DNA of 64,000 nt, from contig NZ_QMEY01000003.1 of NCBI RefSeq assembly GCF_003315795.1, positions 1 to 64,000 of the forward strand. Reading direction: 5' to 3'. A program made the position numbers and the translations under genes. Under the pieces are notes generated by a model. That model saw only the letters and a program-made list of their open reading frames with translations, was not told the DNA's origin and did no database searches. This DNA is from Spongiactinospora rosea. Its GTDB lineage: Bacteria; Actinomycetota; Actinomycetes; Streptosporangiales; Streptosporangiaceae. Below, one piece after another: positions 37,026 to 46,341 of the stretch; position 1 is the stretch's first letter, and each line of letters starts with the position of its first letter.

Positions 37026-38597
37026 GTGACGGAACTCTTGGTCGGACCCATGCTCCGCTACGCCGACGCCACCAGCGCGAGCGTGTGGGTGGAGACCGCG
37101 CGGCCCGGGCGGGTCGCGGTGGAGGCGGGCGATGTACGTGTGGAGACCGCGACGTTCACCGTGCACGGTCACCACTACGCCATCGCCGACCTGATCTGGC
37201 CGCAGCCCCCGGCGGCGGAGGGCGGCGTGCCGTACACGGTGGAGGTGGACGGCGAGCGGGTCTGGCCGCCCGCCGATGGCCCGGCGGTCCCGCCCAGCCG
37301 GATCCGGCTGCCGTCGGCGGACCGGCCGCTGCGGGTGCTGTTCGGCTCCTGCCGTACCAGCGTGCCGCACGACGCTGTGCACCTGCTCTCGCACGGCGTG
37401 GACACGCTGCGCGAGTACGGCACGCGGCTGCGCGAGACCCCCGACGCCGAGTGGCCCGACCTGCTGCTGCTCCTCGGCGACCAGGTCTACGCCGACGCCC
37501 CCGGCGGCGAGGTGCTGGAGGCCGTCCGCGCCAGGGGCGGCGAGCCGGCCGGGGAGATCGCCGACTTCGGGGAGTACGCCGCGCTGTACCGGCAGGCGTG
37601 GGCCGAGCCGGAGATCCGCTGGCTGCTCGCCACCGTCCCCTCCGCGATGATCTTCGATGACCACGACCTGCGGGACGACTGGAACACCTCCGCGGCCTGG
37701 CGCGAGAAGATGGCCGCGCTGCCCTGGTGGCGGCGCAGGCTGGTCGCCGGGCTCGGCGCGTACTGGGTCTACCAGCACCTCGGCAACCTGTCGCCGGGGG
37801 AGCGGGCCGCCGACCCGCTGCTGGCCCGGCTGCGCGCGCACGAGGGCGACGGCGGCGACCTGCTCGACGCGTTCGCCGCCCAGGCCGACGAGGACCCCGC
37901 GCTCAACCGCTGGAGCTACGCCCGTGACCTCGGGGACACCCGCCTGATCATGCTGGACACCCGCTGCGCCAGGCGGCTCACCCCCGGCGACCGGCGGATG
38001 CTCGACGACGGCGAGTGGGAGTGGTTCACCCGGCAGATGGACGCGGGCGACCGCCGCGTGGTGATCGGCTCCTCCATCCCGGTGCTGCTGCCCAGCGGCA
38101 TCCACCACGTGGAGAGCTGGAACGAGGCGGTGTGCGACGGGGCCTGGGGCCGCCGCGCGGCCCGCTGGGCGGAGGTCCTGCGGCAGGCGGTCGACCTGGA
38201 GCACTGGGCGGCCTTCCGGCGGTCGTTCACCGAGATGTGCCGGCTGCTGGCCGCCGCCGGCGGGACGGTGATCGTGCTGTCCGGCGACGTCCACTTCTCC
38301 TACCTCGCCAAGCTGGACGGGCTGCCGGTGTACCAGGCGGTGTGCTCGCCGATCCGCAACCCGCTGAGCCGGGTGCTGCGGGTGGCCAACGTGGTGGCGT
38401 CGATGGCGGTGGCGGGCCTGGCCGGTGGGCGGCTGGCCAGGCTCGCGGGCGTGCCGCGCCCGGTGCTGCGCTGGCGGATGCGCCGGGGGCCGTGGTTCGG
38501 CAACACGGTGGCCACCCTCACCCTCGGCGAGGTGCCCTCCGTGTACTGGCACGGCCCCGGGCGCGGGGAGCGGCTGACCGCTAACGGAGGTCGCTGA
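37026..38597 (+). CDS. PhoD-like alkaline phosphatase family protein
   Basis: The 523-residue protein has a metallophosphatase core of the PhoD type: LFGSCR, LLLLGDQVYAD, IFDDHDLRDDW, and SGDVHFSYLA, which supply the metal ligands. An Ig-like N-terminal domain (about 1-95) precedes it. There is no signal peptide or twin-arginine motif, so unlike classic PhoD it should be cytoplasmic and may act on phosphodiesters inside the cell. GTG at 37026. Its stop overlaps the end of rocD on the other strand by 17 bases. Confidence 0.87.
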   Translation: MTELLVGPMLRYADATSASVWVETARPGRVAVEAGDVRVETATFTVHGHHYAIADLIWPQPPAAEGGVPYTVEVDGERVWPPADGPAVPPSRIRLPSADRPLRVLFGSCRTSVPHDAVHLLSHGVDTLREYGTRLRETPDAEWPDLLLLLGDQVYADAPGGEVLEAVRARGGEPAGEIADFGEYAALYRQAWAEPEIRWLLATVPSAMIFDDHDLRDDWNTSAAWREKMAALPWWRRRLVAGLGAYWVYQHLGNLSPGERAADPLLARLRAHEGDGGDLLDAFAAQADEDPALNRWSYARDLGDTRLIMLDTRCARRLTPGDRRMLDDGEWEWFTRQMDAGDRRVVIGSSIPVLLPSGIHHVESWNEAVCDGAWGRRAARWAEVLRQAVDLEHWAAFRRSFTEMCRLLAAAGGTVIVLSGDVHFSYLAKLDGLPVYQAVCSPIRNPLSRVLRVANVVASMAVAGLAGGRLARLAGVPRPVLRWRMRRGPWFGNTVATLTLGEVPSVYWHGPGRGERLTANGGR

Positions 38598-39798
38598 GCG
38601 CCTCCGCCAGCCGGTCCACCGCCCAGTGCAGGTCCTCCTCGGAGATCACCAGCGGCGGGCCGATCCTGATCGTGCTGCCGTGGGTGTCCTTCACCAGGAC
38701 GCCCCGGGCCAGTAGCGCCTCGCTGATCTGCCTGCCGGTGGCCAGCGCCGGATCGATGTCCACCCCGGCCCAGAGGCCGCGCCCCCGGACCGCCGTGACG
38801 CCCTGCCCGGCCAGGCCGCGCAGCCGTTCGTGCAGCACCGCGCCCAGCTCCCTGGCGCGGCGCTGGAACTCCCCGGTGCTGAGCAGGTCCACCACGGCGA
38901 TGCCGACCGCGCAGGCCAGCGGGTTGCCGCCGAAGGTGGAGCCGTGCTGGCCGGGCTTGAGCACGCCGAGCACGCCCGCGTCGGCCGCGATCGCCGAGAC
39001 CGGTACCACGCCGCCGCCCAGCGCCTTGCCCAGGATGTACACGTCCGGTACGACGCCCTCGTGGTCGCAGGCGAAGGTGTCGCCGGTACGCCCGAGCCCC
39101 GACTGGATCTCATCGGCCATCATCAGCACACCGCGCTGCGAGCAGATCTCCCTGACCTGGGTCAGGTAGCCGTCCGGCGGCACCAGCACCCCGGCCTCGC
39201 CCTGGATGGGCTCGATCAGCACGGCCACCGTGGTGTCGTCGATCGCGTCCCTGATCGCGTCGGCCGAGCCGTACTTGACCACCCGGAACCCCGGCGCGAA
39301 CGGGCCGAAGCCGCCCCGGGCGTCCGGGTCGGTGGAAAAGCCCACGATCGTGGTCGTCCGGCCGTGGAAGTTGTTCTCGGCCACCAGGATCGTGGCCATG
39401 TCGGCGGGCACGCCCTTGACCTCGTAGCCCCACTTGCGGGCCACCTTGATCGCGCTTTCGACGGCCTCGGCGCCGGTGTTCATCGGCAGGACCATGTCCT
39501 TGCCGGTGAGGTCGCCGAGCGCGGCGCAGAAATCGGCGAACCGGTCGTGCAGGAACGCGCGGCTGGTCAGCGTGAGCCGGTCGAGCTGCTCGCGGGCGGC
39601 GGCCAGGATCGCCGGGTTGCCGTGCCCGAAGTTCAGTGACGAGTAGCCCGCCAGGCAGTCGAGCAGACGCCGGCCGTCGACGTCGGTGACCCACGCCCCC
39701 TCGGCGCGCTCCACCACGACGGGCAGCGGGTGGTAGTTGTGCGCGCTCCTCCGCTCGCTCCGCTCGACGTACTCCGCGGTCTTCGGCAAAAAAGTCAT
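38581..39798 (-). CDS. rocD: Ornithine aminotransferase
   Basis: RocD converts ornithine and 2-oxoglutarate to glutamate semialdehyde and glutamate. The 405-residue class III aminotransferase has the PLP lysine in YILGKALGGG, the Asp in LMMADEIQSGLGRTG, and NTGAEAVESAIKVARKWG. ATG at 39798 has GGAG ten bases upstream and overlaps the ddaH stop by 4 bases (39795-39798), so rocD is translated with ddaH. Together they make glutamate from methylated arginines or citrulline/ornithine precursors. An Lrp gene upstream is the likely regulator. Confidence 0.94.
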   Translation of the reverse strand: MTFLPKTAEYVERSERRSAHNYHPLPVVVERAEGAWVTDVDGRRLLDCLAGYSSLNFGHGNPAILAAAREQLDRLTLTSRAFLHDRFADFCAALGDLTGKDMVLPMNTGAEAVESAIKVARKWGYEVKGVPADMATILVAENNFHGRTTTIVGFSTDPDARGGFGPFAPGFRVVKYGSADAIRDAIDDTTVAVLIEPIQGEAGVLVPPDGYLTQVREICSQRGVLMMADEIQSGLGRTGDTFACDHEGVVPDVYILGKALGGGVVPVSAIAADAGVLGVLKPGQHGSTFGGNPLACAVGIAVVDLLSTGEFQRRARELGAVLHERLRGLAGQGVTAVRGRGLWAGVDIDPALATGRQISEALLARGVLVKDTHGSTIRIGPPLVISEEDLHWAVDRLAEALSDLR

Positions 39799-40598
39799 TT
39801 CCGGATCTCCAGGGTGCAGCACTTGGGTCCGCCGCCCGCCTTGCGAAGCTCTGACGTGTGCACCGGGATCACCTCGTAACCCCGGCGCTTCAGTTCGAGC
39901 TGCAGGTCGGCGGCCTCATGGTTGATGATCACGTGCTTTCCGTCGCAGACCGAGTTGAGCCCGAAGGCCGCCGCGTCGGCCGGTGTGGCGATCAGCGCGT
40001 CCGGGAACAGCCGTTCGAGGACCGCGCGGCCGCCCGGGGTGAACGCCTGCGGCAGGTAGGCGATGTCCCGGCCGCCGAGCGGGCACAAGGCGGTGTCAAG
40101 GTGGTAGTACCGCGGGTCGGCGAGCCCTAACGTGATCACCGGGTGGCCGGTGAACTCCTGGACCTCCCGGTGCGCCGCCACGTCGGTGCGAAACCCGGTG
40201 CCCGCGAGCACGAGGTCGTCCACCACCAGCAGGTCGCCTTCGCCCTCGTTGGTGAACGACGGGGCCTTGACCTCGGTGAAGCCGTGCTCGGTGAACCACC
40301 GCAGGTAGGCCCCGGCCTCCTCGGCCCGCTCGGGGTGGGCGAACCGCGCGCCGTACACCCGGCTGTCCACGACCAGGGCGCCGTTGGCGGCGAAGACCAT
40401 GTCCGGCAGGCCCGCCACCGGCTCGATGACCTCCACCGTGTGGCCCAGGTCCTCATAGACGGACTTCAGGTCCTCCCACTGCCGCAGCGCGAGGTCGCGG
40501 TCGGCGCCCCGGGAGGGGTCCATCCAGGGATTGATCCGGTATTCGACCGCGAAGTAGTCGGGCCGGCACATTAGGTAATGCCTGCGTGGCACGCTCAT
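39795..40598 (-). CDS. ddaH: Dimethylarginine dimethylaminohydrolase
   Basis: The 267-residue amidinotransferase-fold enzyme hydrolyses dimethylarginine (or a related guanidino compound) to citrulline and dimethylamine. Visible: MCRPDYFAVEYRINPWMD at the start, FAANGALV, GEGDLLV, YHLDTALCPL (catalytic His) and the C-terminal catalytic Cys in GGGPKCCTLEIRK. ATG at 40598 has GGAG six bases upstream. Its coupling with rocD supports arginine-derivative breakdown, although some family members act differently. Confidence 0.9.
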   Translation of the reverse strand: MSVPRRHYLMCRPDYFAVEYRINPWMDPSRGADRDLALRQWEDLKSVYEDLGHTVEVIEPVAGLPDMVFAANGALVVDSRVYGARFAHPERAEEAGAYLRWFTEHGFTEVKAPSFTNEGEGDLLVVDDLVLAGTGFRTDVAAHREVQEFTGHPVITLGLADPRYYHLDTALCPLGGRDIAYLPQAFTPGGRAVLERLFPDALIATPADAAAFGLNSVCDGKHVIINHEAADLQLELKRRGYEVIPVHTSELRKAGGGPKCCTLEIRK

Positions 40599-40679
40599 AC
40601 CAGGCTCCATGGAAGCTGAGGGGCCGCCGTGCGGACACATCGCCGTGCGGAAGGGCCAGATCAGCATAAGAACGCGCGT

Positions 40680-40730
40680 TTGCGCAGGCCAAGTGCGGTG
40701 TGTTGCGCGTGTGCGCGGATCGGTTGCGTT
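40680..40730. promoter_or_regulatory. Three TTGCGC-type boxes between lrp and ddaH
   Basis: TTGCGCA (40680), TTGCGCG (40703) and TTGCGTT (40724) are spaced 23 and 21 bp apart, two helical turns. Lrp-type proteins bind several such in-phase sites. They lie 82-132 bases before the ddaH start. Confidence 0.4.
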
Positions 40731-40732
40731 GT

Positions 40733-41194
40733 TCAGCCGATCAGCGGCGATCCGTTGACGAGCCGGGTGAGCACGACCGCGCTCTTGGTGCGCACCACGA
40801 ACGGCTCGGCCGCGATCCGCTCGATGACCTGCTCGACGTGCCGCATGTCGGAGGCCCTGATGTGCAGCAGCGCGTCGGCCTCGCCGGTCACCGTGCAGGC
40901 CGAGACGACCTCCGGGTGGCGGGCCACGGCCACCCCGATCTCGGCGGGCGAGGTCTTGCCCCGGCAGTACAGCTCGACGTACGCCTCGGTGGTCCAGCCC
41001 AGGGCGCGCGGCGCGACCCTCGCGGAGAACCCGGTTATCGCCCCGATCCCGCGCAGCCGATCGACCCTCCGCTTGACGGCGGAGGCGGACAATCCGACCT
41101 CGTGCCCGATCTCGGCATAGGTCGCCCTCGCGTCATCGACGAGGGCCTTGATGATGGCACGATCCAGCCCGTCCAACTCCACAGTGCATGTCAT
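40733..41194 (-). CDS. Lrp/AsnC-family transcriptional regulator
   Basis: The 153-residue protein has an AsnC-type winged helix (LDGLDRAIIKALVDDARATY, then GLSASAVKRRVDRLRGIGAI) and a C-terminal RAM ligand domain (VTGEADALLHIRASDMRHVEQVIERI in pieces). ATG at 41194 was chosen because it gives the family N terminus; the frame is open to 41314. It lies upstream of ddaH-rocD on the same strand, with box-like sites in between. An arginine- or ornithine-responsive activator or repressor is likely by position. Confidence 0.9.
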   Translation of the reverse strand: MTCTVELDGLDRAIIKALVDDARATYAEIGHEVGLSASAVKRRVDRLRGIGAITGFSARVAPRALGWTTEAYVELYCRGKTSPAEIGVAVARHPEVVSACTVTGEADALLHIRASDMRHVEQVIERIAAEPFVVRTKSAVVLTRLVNGSPLIG

Positions 41195-41255
41195 AGCCGA
41201 AAAGGGGGCCGCGTGGGAAACGCGGCCCCCTCGGGCGTACGGAACGGCGGTGGGG

Positions 41256-41972
41256 TCAGCCGCGCTCGGCGTCGCCGGTGGCCTGCTCCTGCACCTCTTC
41301 GGGCGACGCCTCAAGGTCGTCGGACTCCGCCGCCCGCGACGCCGACGCCTTGTCCAGGCGCACCCAGCTCGTCACGCTCTCCACGGCGAACAGCACGCCC
41401 AGATAGAGCGTCAGCACGGCGACCACCCAGGTCGCCACGCCGAGCGCGGCGCCCGCGCCGATCAGCAGGAGGCGCACCTCCCACCCCAGACCGGCCTGGA
41501 AGACCCACGCGGGCGGCCAGATGCTCTGCCGGGTGCGGTACACCGTGTCGTAGGTGTGGTAGCCCACGACGTAGACCAGCACGAACAGGAGCCACTTGGG
41601 GACGTCCGCGGTGATGCCGGTGAGCAGCACCGCCAGGAACTCCCCGCCCCTGATCAGCGGCGGCACCAGCCAGTCGAAGCGCCCCAGGTGGTCGCGGGTG
41701 GCCGTGGGGCCGACCAGGACCACCATGACGAGCGCGGGGACCAGCAGCATCGGCCCCGGCTCCAGCATCCCGGCCGCGCCGATCGCGGCCACCGCCACCA
41801 GCGACGCCAGGGCGGCGGGCACCGGCGGCAGACCGGCCTTGGTGACCCGGCGCAGCCCGGCGAGCAGCGGGCCGTCGTCGCGGTAGGCGAGCAGCCGCGC
41901 GGTCTGGATACGGCGGCGCTCCTCGTCGGGGTCGGGCTGGGCGACGGGGGTGTGCTGAGGGTGGGTGATCAT
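41256..41972 (-). CDS. DUF5941-like membrane protein
   Basis: The 238-residue protein has a charged N terminus, about five hydrophobic segments between 50 and 205 (VPAALASLVAVAAIGAAGML, LLVPALVMVVLVGP, VPKWLLFVLVYVVGYHTYDTVYRTRQ split), and an acidic C-terminal tail. The sequence around YHTYDTVYRTRQ is typical of DUF5941, a domain often fused to CDP-alcohol phosphatidyltransferases. Here it is a separate gene overlapping the phosphatidyltransferase gene by 4 bases, which supports a joint role in phospholipid or lipoglycan synthesis. Confidence 0.75.
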   Translation of the reverse strand: MITHPQHTPVAQPDPDEERRRIQTARLLAYRDDGPLLAGLRRVTKAGLPPVPAALASLVAVAAIGAAGMLEPGPMLLVPALVMVVLVGPTATRDHLGRFDWLVPPLIRGGEFLAVLLTGITADVPKWLLFVLVYVVGYHTYDTVYRTRQSIWPPAWVFQAGLGWEVRLLLIGAGAALGVATWVVAVLTLYLGVLFAVESVTSWVRLDKASASRAAESDDLEASPEEVQEQATGDAERG

Positions 41973-43561
41973 GCGAGCGACCTAACGAGACGTCCGGTGA
42001 GCGTGTACGCGGCGGCGATGGAGCCCCAGATGACCAGGGTCAGGAAGGTGATCCTCGGCTCGAAGAAGGCGGCGGTGATCGCGATGGCGGCGAACCGCTC
42101 GCCGATCGGGAAGACGATCATCTTGCGGGCCCAGTGGACGGCGCGGACGCGCCCGGCCCGCGACCACATGCGCAGCAGCCCGCGCACGCCGGTCTGGCGG
42201 GACAGCTTGCGCTCGGCCAGCTTCTGGCGCAGCGCGGTGTCCGCGCTGACCGCCAGGTCGAGCGTGGGCAGCAGGGACGGCGGCTTGCGGCGGCTCGCCG
42301 CGCCGTAGGAGAAGTCGAGCAGGTGGCGCACCGACTGCACGGCCAGCGCCACGAGCGCCAGCGTCCACACGTCGCCCTGACCCGCCACCGCGGCCCCGAT
42401 GGCCAGCCCGGCGAAGACGACGTACTCCTTGAACCGGTCGAAGGTGGCGTCCAGCCACGCGCCGAGCACCCCGAACTTGCGGGCGTACCGGGCGACCTGG
42501 CCGTCCACGCAGTCGAAGACGAACGCGAAGTAGATGAGCACCGCGCCCGCAACCGACCCCGCGCGCGTCCCGGTGGCGAAGCCGGCCGCCGCCGCGACCC
42601 CCAGGAAGATGGAGATCAGCGTCACCTGGTTGGGGGTCAGCCCGCGCCGGGCCGCCCAGCGGGCGATGAAGCGGGAGTAGGTGCTGACGAAGTAGGTCGT
42701 GAAGAAGCCGTCGGCGCCCTTGACCGCGTTGTTGAGCCGGGCGCGGTCCTCGTCGAAGCCGGCCATCTCGGCGACCGCCTCGTCGGCGGCCTCCTGGCCG
42801 GAGACCCGGCGGAAGAACAGGTCACGGCGCCCCCGGATGCCGACGGACACGCCCCGGCGTACCAGGCACAGCACCAGCAACTGGATGACGTCGTCTTCCG
42901 GGCCGAGCAGATGGGCCATCCCGGCCAGCTCGCGGGCCGCCTCGGCCAGCGTGACCGCGTGCTTGTGGTGCAGGTGCAGCGGGCCCAGCAGGACCGCGTT
43001 GGGGCGGGTCACCGCGTGGAAGGCGGAGCCGACCGAGATCACCCTGGACTTGCCCACCCGGGCGCGGACCGGCAGCCCCTCGTAGACGCGGTCGGAGATC
43101 TCCGGCTCGGCCTCGTCGATGGGCACCCGGTCGTCGTCGCCCTCGCCGTTGTCGTCGGCGTCGCCGTTCTCGCCCGCCAGACCCTCGCGCAGCTCGCGCG
43201 GCTCCTTGGCGACCAGCGCCAGCGCGCCGCGCTTGGACTTGGTGATCTGGTAGATCAGCTCGTCGTGGATCAGCGAGTCGGCGGGCAGGATGAGCAGGCT
43301 CTCCTGGGCGTCCTCGACCGCGTCGGCCAGCGCCCGCAGATCGCCGGCCAGATCGGAGGTCGTGACCAGGGTGCCGGGGTAGCCCTCATGATCGCGGGCG
43401 CGGTCGGCGCGGACGATCGTGACGGGGTGGGGATCGAGCGACGCGAGCTGGCCGTGCAGCCGGCCGGTGACCGTGGGGGAGCCCGGCAGCGCGGCGAGGA
43501 GCGGCCGGTGGGCGGGCGGATTCGGGCCGGGGGATGAACCCAGCAGGACCACGCGGGTCAT
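41969..43561 (-). CDS. CDP-alcohol phosphatidyltransferase with N-terminal nucleotidyltransferase-like domain
   Basis: The 530-residue protein combines a soluble N-terminal part (about 1-260) reminiscent of sugar-nucleotidyltransferases, with a membrane CDP-OH-P domain. The diagnostic DGxxARx8GxxxDxxxD motif is intact at about 345-367 (DGQVARYARKFGVLGAWLDA and so on). The domain transfers a phosphoalcohol such as inositol phosphate from a CDP-activated donor. A fused nucleotidyltransferase suggests it makes its own CDP-alcohol, as in the inositol cytidylyltransferase fusions, but the substrate is not proven. Asp/Glu-rich insert at about 135-150. Confidence 0.82.
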   Translation of the reverse strand: MTRVVLLGSSPGPNPPAHRPLLAALPGSPTVTGRLHGQLASLDPHPVTIVRADRARDHEGYPGTLVTTSDLAGDLRALADAVEDAQESLLILPADSLIHDELIYQITKSKRGALALVAKEPRELREGLAGENGDADDNGEGDDDRVPIDEAEPEISDRVYEGLPVRARVGKSRVISVGSAFHAVTRPNAVLLGPLHLHHKHAVTLAEAARELAGMAHLLGPEDDVIQLLVLCLVRRGVSVGIRGRRDLFFRRVSGQEAADEAVAEMAGFDEDRARLNNAVKGADGFFTTYFVSTYSRFIARWAARRGLTPNQVTLISIFLGVAAAAGFATGTRAGSVAGAVLIYFAFVFDCVDGQVARYARKFGVLGAWLDATFDRFKEYVVFAGLAIGAAVAGQGDVWTLALVALAVQSVRHLLDFSYGAASRRKPPSLLPTLDLAVSADTALRQKLAERKLSRQTGVRGLLRMWSRAGRVRAVHWARKMIVFPIGERFAAIAITAAFFEPRITFLTLVIWGSIAAAYTLTGRLVRSLA

Positions 43562-43708
43562 GACACCCTTTCAGGCAGCGTGCAGTTGCGGGTAAAGATG
43601 GCGCGAGAGAGGTCGCCAGACGGCAAAGTCTAGTGACCTATCGGTCAAGAGGGTCCATCCGAGGTTTACCTGTGATTCATCCGCGACGCTCGATCCTAGA
43701 CTGGGCGG

Positions 43709-44437
43709 GTGAGTCTTTACCGTGACGAAGGCGTCGTGCTGCGCACGCACAAGCTGGGCGAGGCCGACCGGATCGTCACGATCTTGACCAGGCGCACCGG
43801 CAAGGTGCGCGCCGTCGCCAAGGGCGTGCGCCGCACCACCTCCAGGTTCGGCGCGCGGCTGGAGCCGTTCACCCACGTTGACGTGCAGTTCCACACCGGG
43901 CGCACGCTCGACGTGGTCACCCAGGCCGAGACCCTGCGGCCGTACGGCGAGCGGCTGGCCGCCGACTACCCCCGCTACACCGCGGGCAGCGCGATGCTGG
44001 AGACGGCCGACAAGCTCACCGTCGCCGAGAAGGAACCGGCGCTGCGCCACTTCCTGCTGCTGGTCGGCGGCCTGCGCGCGCTGGCCGACGGCGAGCACGA
44101 GCCCCGCCTGGTGCTCGACGCCTACTTCCTGCGCTCCCTGGCCGTGGCCGGGTACGCCCCCGCCCTGGAGACCTGCGCGCGCTGCTCGGCGGAGTCGGTG
44201 CGCGCGTTCGCCATCGTGGCGGGCGGCGTGGTGTGCGCCGAGTGCCGCCCGGCGGGGGCGTCGGTCCCGGCCACCGAGACGGTCGCGCTCATGCTCGCCC
44301 TGCTGCGCGGCGACTGGGCGTCCGCGGACGCCTCCCAGGCCCGCCATCGCACCGAATGCAGCGGCCTGGTCGCCGCATATCTGCAATGGCACCTGGAGCA
44401 CGGCATACGCTCTCTTCGGCATGTAGAGCGCGTATGA
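43709..44437 (+). CDS. recO: DNA repair protein RecO
   Basis: RecO loads RecA with RecR in the RecFOR pathway and anneals single strands. The 242-residue protein has the N-terminal OB fold (LYRDEGVVLRTHKLGEADRI, LTRRTGKVRAVAKGVRR), a helical domain, and the zinc site CARC...CAEC (about 155-178). GTG at 43709. uppS follows after 21 bases, the usual actinobacterial order. Confidence 0.95.
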   Translation: MSLYRDEGVVLRTHKLGEADRIVTILTRRTGKVRAVAKGVRRTTSRFGARLEPFTHVDVQFHTGRTLDVVTQAETLRPYGERLAADYPRYTAGSAMLETADKLTVAEKEPALRHFLLLVGGLRALADGEHEPRLVLDAYFLRSLAVAGYAPALETCARCSAESVRAFAIVAGGVVCAECRPAGASVPATETVALMLALLRGDWASADASQARHRTECSGLVAAYLQWHLEHGIRSLRHVERV

Positions 44438-44458
44438 CCGGCGCAGAAGGAGCAACAG

Positions 44459-45235
44459 GTGAACGTCCGTCCCCCGTCCCAGCATCCGTCGGGGGCGATC
44501 CCGCCCCCCATCCCGCGTGACCTGGTCCCCAGGCACGTGGCGATCGTGATGGACGGCAACGGCAGGTGGGCCAAGGCGCGGAACCTCCCTCGCACCGAGG
44601 GCCACAAGGCCGGCGAGGCATCACTGTTCGACGTGATCGAGGGCGCGCTCGAACTGGGGGTCCCCTACCTCTCGGCCTACGCCTTCTCGACCGAGAACTG
44701 GCGCAGGTCGCCGGACGAGGTGCGGTTCCTGATGGGCTTCAACCGCGACGTGATCCGCCGCCGCCGCGACGAGCTGCACGCGATGGGCGTGCGGGTCCGC
44801 TGGGCCGGGCGGCCGGGGCGGCTGTGGAAGAGCGTCATCAAGGAGCTGCAGGACGCCGAGGAGATGACCCGTGGCAACCGGGCTCTCACCCTGCAGTTCT
44901 GTGTCAACTACGGCGGCCGCGCGGAGATCCTGGACGCGGTCGTCAAACTGGCCCAGGACATCGCCGACGGGCGGGTCCGGCCAGGGAAGGTCACCGAACG
45001 CACCTTCCACCGCTATCTCGACGAACCGGACATCCCCGACGTCGATCTGTTCGTGCGCTCCTCCGGCGAGCAGCGCACGTCCAACTTCCTGCTGTGGCAG
45101 TCGGCCTATGCCGAAATGGTCTTCCTGAACCGGCTGTGGCCCGACTTCGACCGCCGCGACCTGTGGGAGGCGTGCGAGATGTACGCCAAGCGCGACCGCA
45201 GGTACGGCGGCGCGGTGCCCAACGACACCGCCTGA
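44459..45235 (+). CDS. uppS: Isoprenyl transferase (undecaprenyl diphosphate synthase type)
   Basis: The 258-residue cis-prenyltransferase makes the polyprenyl diphosphate lipid carrier for cell-wall synthesis. [16 protein letters not shown] carries the catalytic Asp (D32); [11 protein letters not shown], and the C-terminal [19 protein letters not shown] with WPDF, are family motifs. GTG at 44459 has AGGAG ten bases upstream. The gene is coupled by proximity to recO. Actinomycetes carry more than one such enzyme, so chain length is not certain. Confidence 0.94.
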   Translation: MNVRPPSQHPSGAIPPPIPRDLVPRHVAIVMDGNGRWAKARNLPRTEGHKAGEASLFDVIEGALELGVPYLSAYAFSTENWRRSPDEVRFLMGFNRDVIRRRRDELHAMGVRVRWAGRPGRLWKSVIKELQDAEEMTRGNRALTLQFCVNYGGRAEILDAVVKLAQDIADGRVRPGKVTERTFHRYLDEPDIPDVDLFVRSSGEQRTSNFLLWQSAYAEMVFLNRLWPDFDRRDLWEACEMYAKRDRRYGGAVPNDTA

Positions 45236-45243
45236 CCCTCGGG

Positions 45244-45271
45244 GCGGGCGTGCCCGCCGGGGCACGCCCGC
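45244..45271. terminator. Hairpin with 12-bp perfect arms between uppS and the CGNR gene
   Basis: GCGGGCGTGCCC (45244-45255), loop GCCG, GGGCACGCCCGC (45260-45271). It lies between convergent genes and can serve both strands. Confidence 0.75.
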
Positions 45272-45278
45272 GGGGGCC

Positions 45279-45827
45279 TCAGGCCCTCCTGCGCGCCCGG
45301 TAGGCCGCCACGTGCATGCGGTTGCCGCAGGTGCGGCTGTCGCAGTAGACCCGCGACCGGTTGCGCGACTCGTCGAAGAACACCCGGTCGCAGTCAGGGG
45401 CGGCGCAGGTGCGCAGCCGCTCCCACTCGCCCTCCACCAGCAGGTGCGCCAGCGCGATGCCGCAGTCGGCGGCCAGGTGCTCGGCGACCGAGGCCCCCGG
45501 CGCGAAGTAGTGGACGTGCACCGGGTGACCGTCGTGCTCGGTCAGCCGGGGCGTCATGCGGGTCTCGCCCAGCAGGGTGTTCAGCCGGATCACGGCGGCG
45601 GCCTGGTCGGGCGCGGTGAACACCCGGTGAAAGGCGTCGCGCAGCGCGCGGACCTGGGCGAGGTCGCCAGGCCCCAGCTCGTCCACGCCGCTCACCTGCC
45701 AGCGTTCGACGAGCTCGCCGAGCTGGCCGAGGTCGGACAGGCACTCCTCGCCATCAGCCGCGGGGGAGGTGTTGATCAAATCCACCACGGTGCTGAGCGA
45801 GTGCACCATGTCGTGGCCGAATGGCAT
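45279..45827 (-). CDS. CGNR zinc-finger (ABATE-type) transcription factor
   Basis: The 182-residue protein has an N-terminal ABATE ligand-like domain (VVDLINTSPAADGEECLSD region) and a C-terminal CGNR zinc finger: CAAPDCDRVFFDESRNRSRVYCD split by motif, then CGNRMHVAAYRARRR. Such proteins are one-component regulators of unknown ligand. ATG at 45827 (MPFGHDMVHSL). No clear operator is seen. Confidence 0.9.
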   Translation of the reverse strand: MPFGHDMVHSLSTVVDLINTSPAADGEECLSDLGQLGELVERWQVSGVDELGPGDLAQVRALRDAFHRVFTAPDQAAAVIRLNTLLGETRMTPRLTEHDGHPVHVHYFAPGASVAEHLAADCGIALAHLLVEGEWERLRTCAAPDCDRVFFDESRNRSRVYCDSRTCGNRMHVAAYRARRRA

Positions 45828-45951
45828 GGTCGCTCCTTCGGGGCCGGGTTCTCGCGTGTCGAGAAGCGTATAACCCCCGTGGCGCCATCAGCCTATCTCT
45901 TCGTGGCCGATGTCTGACGCAATCACGCCACGGGCCGGTTACGGACGCCCG

Positions 45952-46341
45952 TCAGCCCGCTTTCCGCCCCGCCGCACAGGAGGAACAGGTGCCGAAGACC
46001 TCGACGGTGTGGGTGATGTCGCTGAACCCGTGCTCCCTGCCGACGGTCTCGGCCCAGCGCTCGACCGCCGGTCCGGCCACCTCCACGGTACGCCCGCAGC
46101 GGCGGCACACCAGGTGGTGGTGGTGCGTGCCGCTGGCGCAGGCGCGGTAGACGGACTCACCGTCGTCGGTGCGCAGCACATCGACGTCGCCGTTGTCGGC
46201 GAGCGCCTGCAACGCCCGGTAGACAGTGGTGAGCCCGATCTTGGCGCCTTCCGCGCGCATCTCGGCGTAGACGTCCTGGGCGCTGCGAAAACCCTCGCTG
46301 TGGCGGAGGATGTCGAATACGGCATCGCGGCGGCTGGTCAT
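45952..46341 (-). CDS. zur: Zinc uptake regulator Zur (Fur family)
   Basis: The 129-residue Fur-family protein has the winged helix (AVFDILRHSEGFRSAQDVY, then IGLTTVYRALQAL) and metal-binding motifs HHHHLVCRRCG and CSSC for the structural zinc. It is the last gene of the znuA-znuC-znuB-zur operon and overlaps znuB by 4 bases. A Zur-box dyad overlaps the znuA promoter, so the operon is autoregulated by zinc. This context separates it from iron (FurA) homologues. Confidence 0.92.
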   Translation of the reverse strand: MTSRRDAVFDILRHSEGFRSAQDVYAEMRAEGAKIGLTTVYRALQALADNGDVDVLRTDDGESVYRACASGTHHHHLVCRRCGRTVEVAGPAVERWAETVGREHGFSDITHTVEVFGTCSSCAAGRKAG

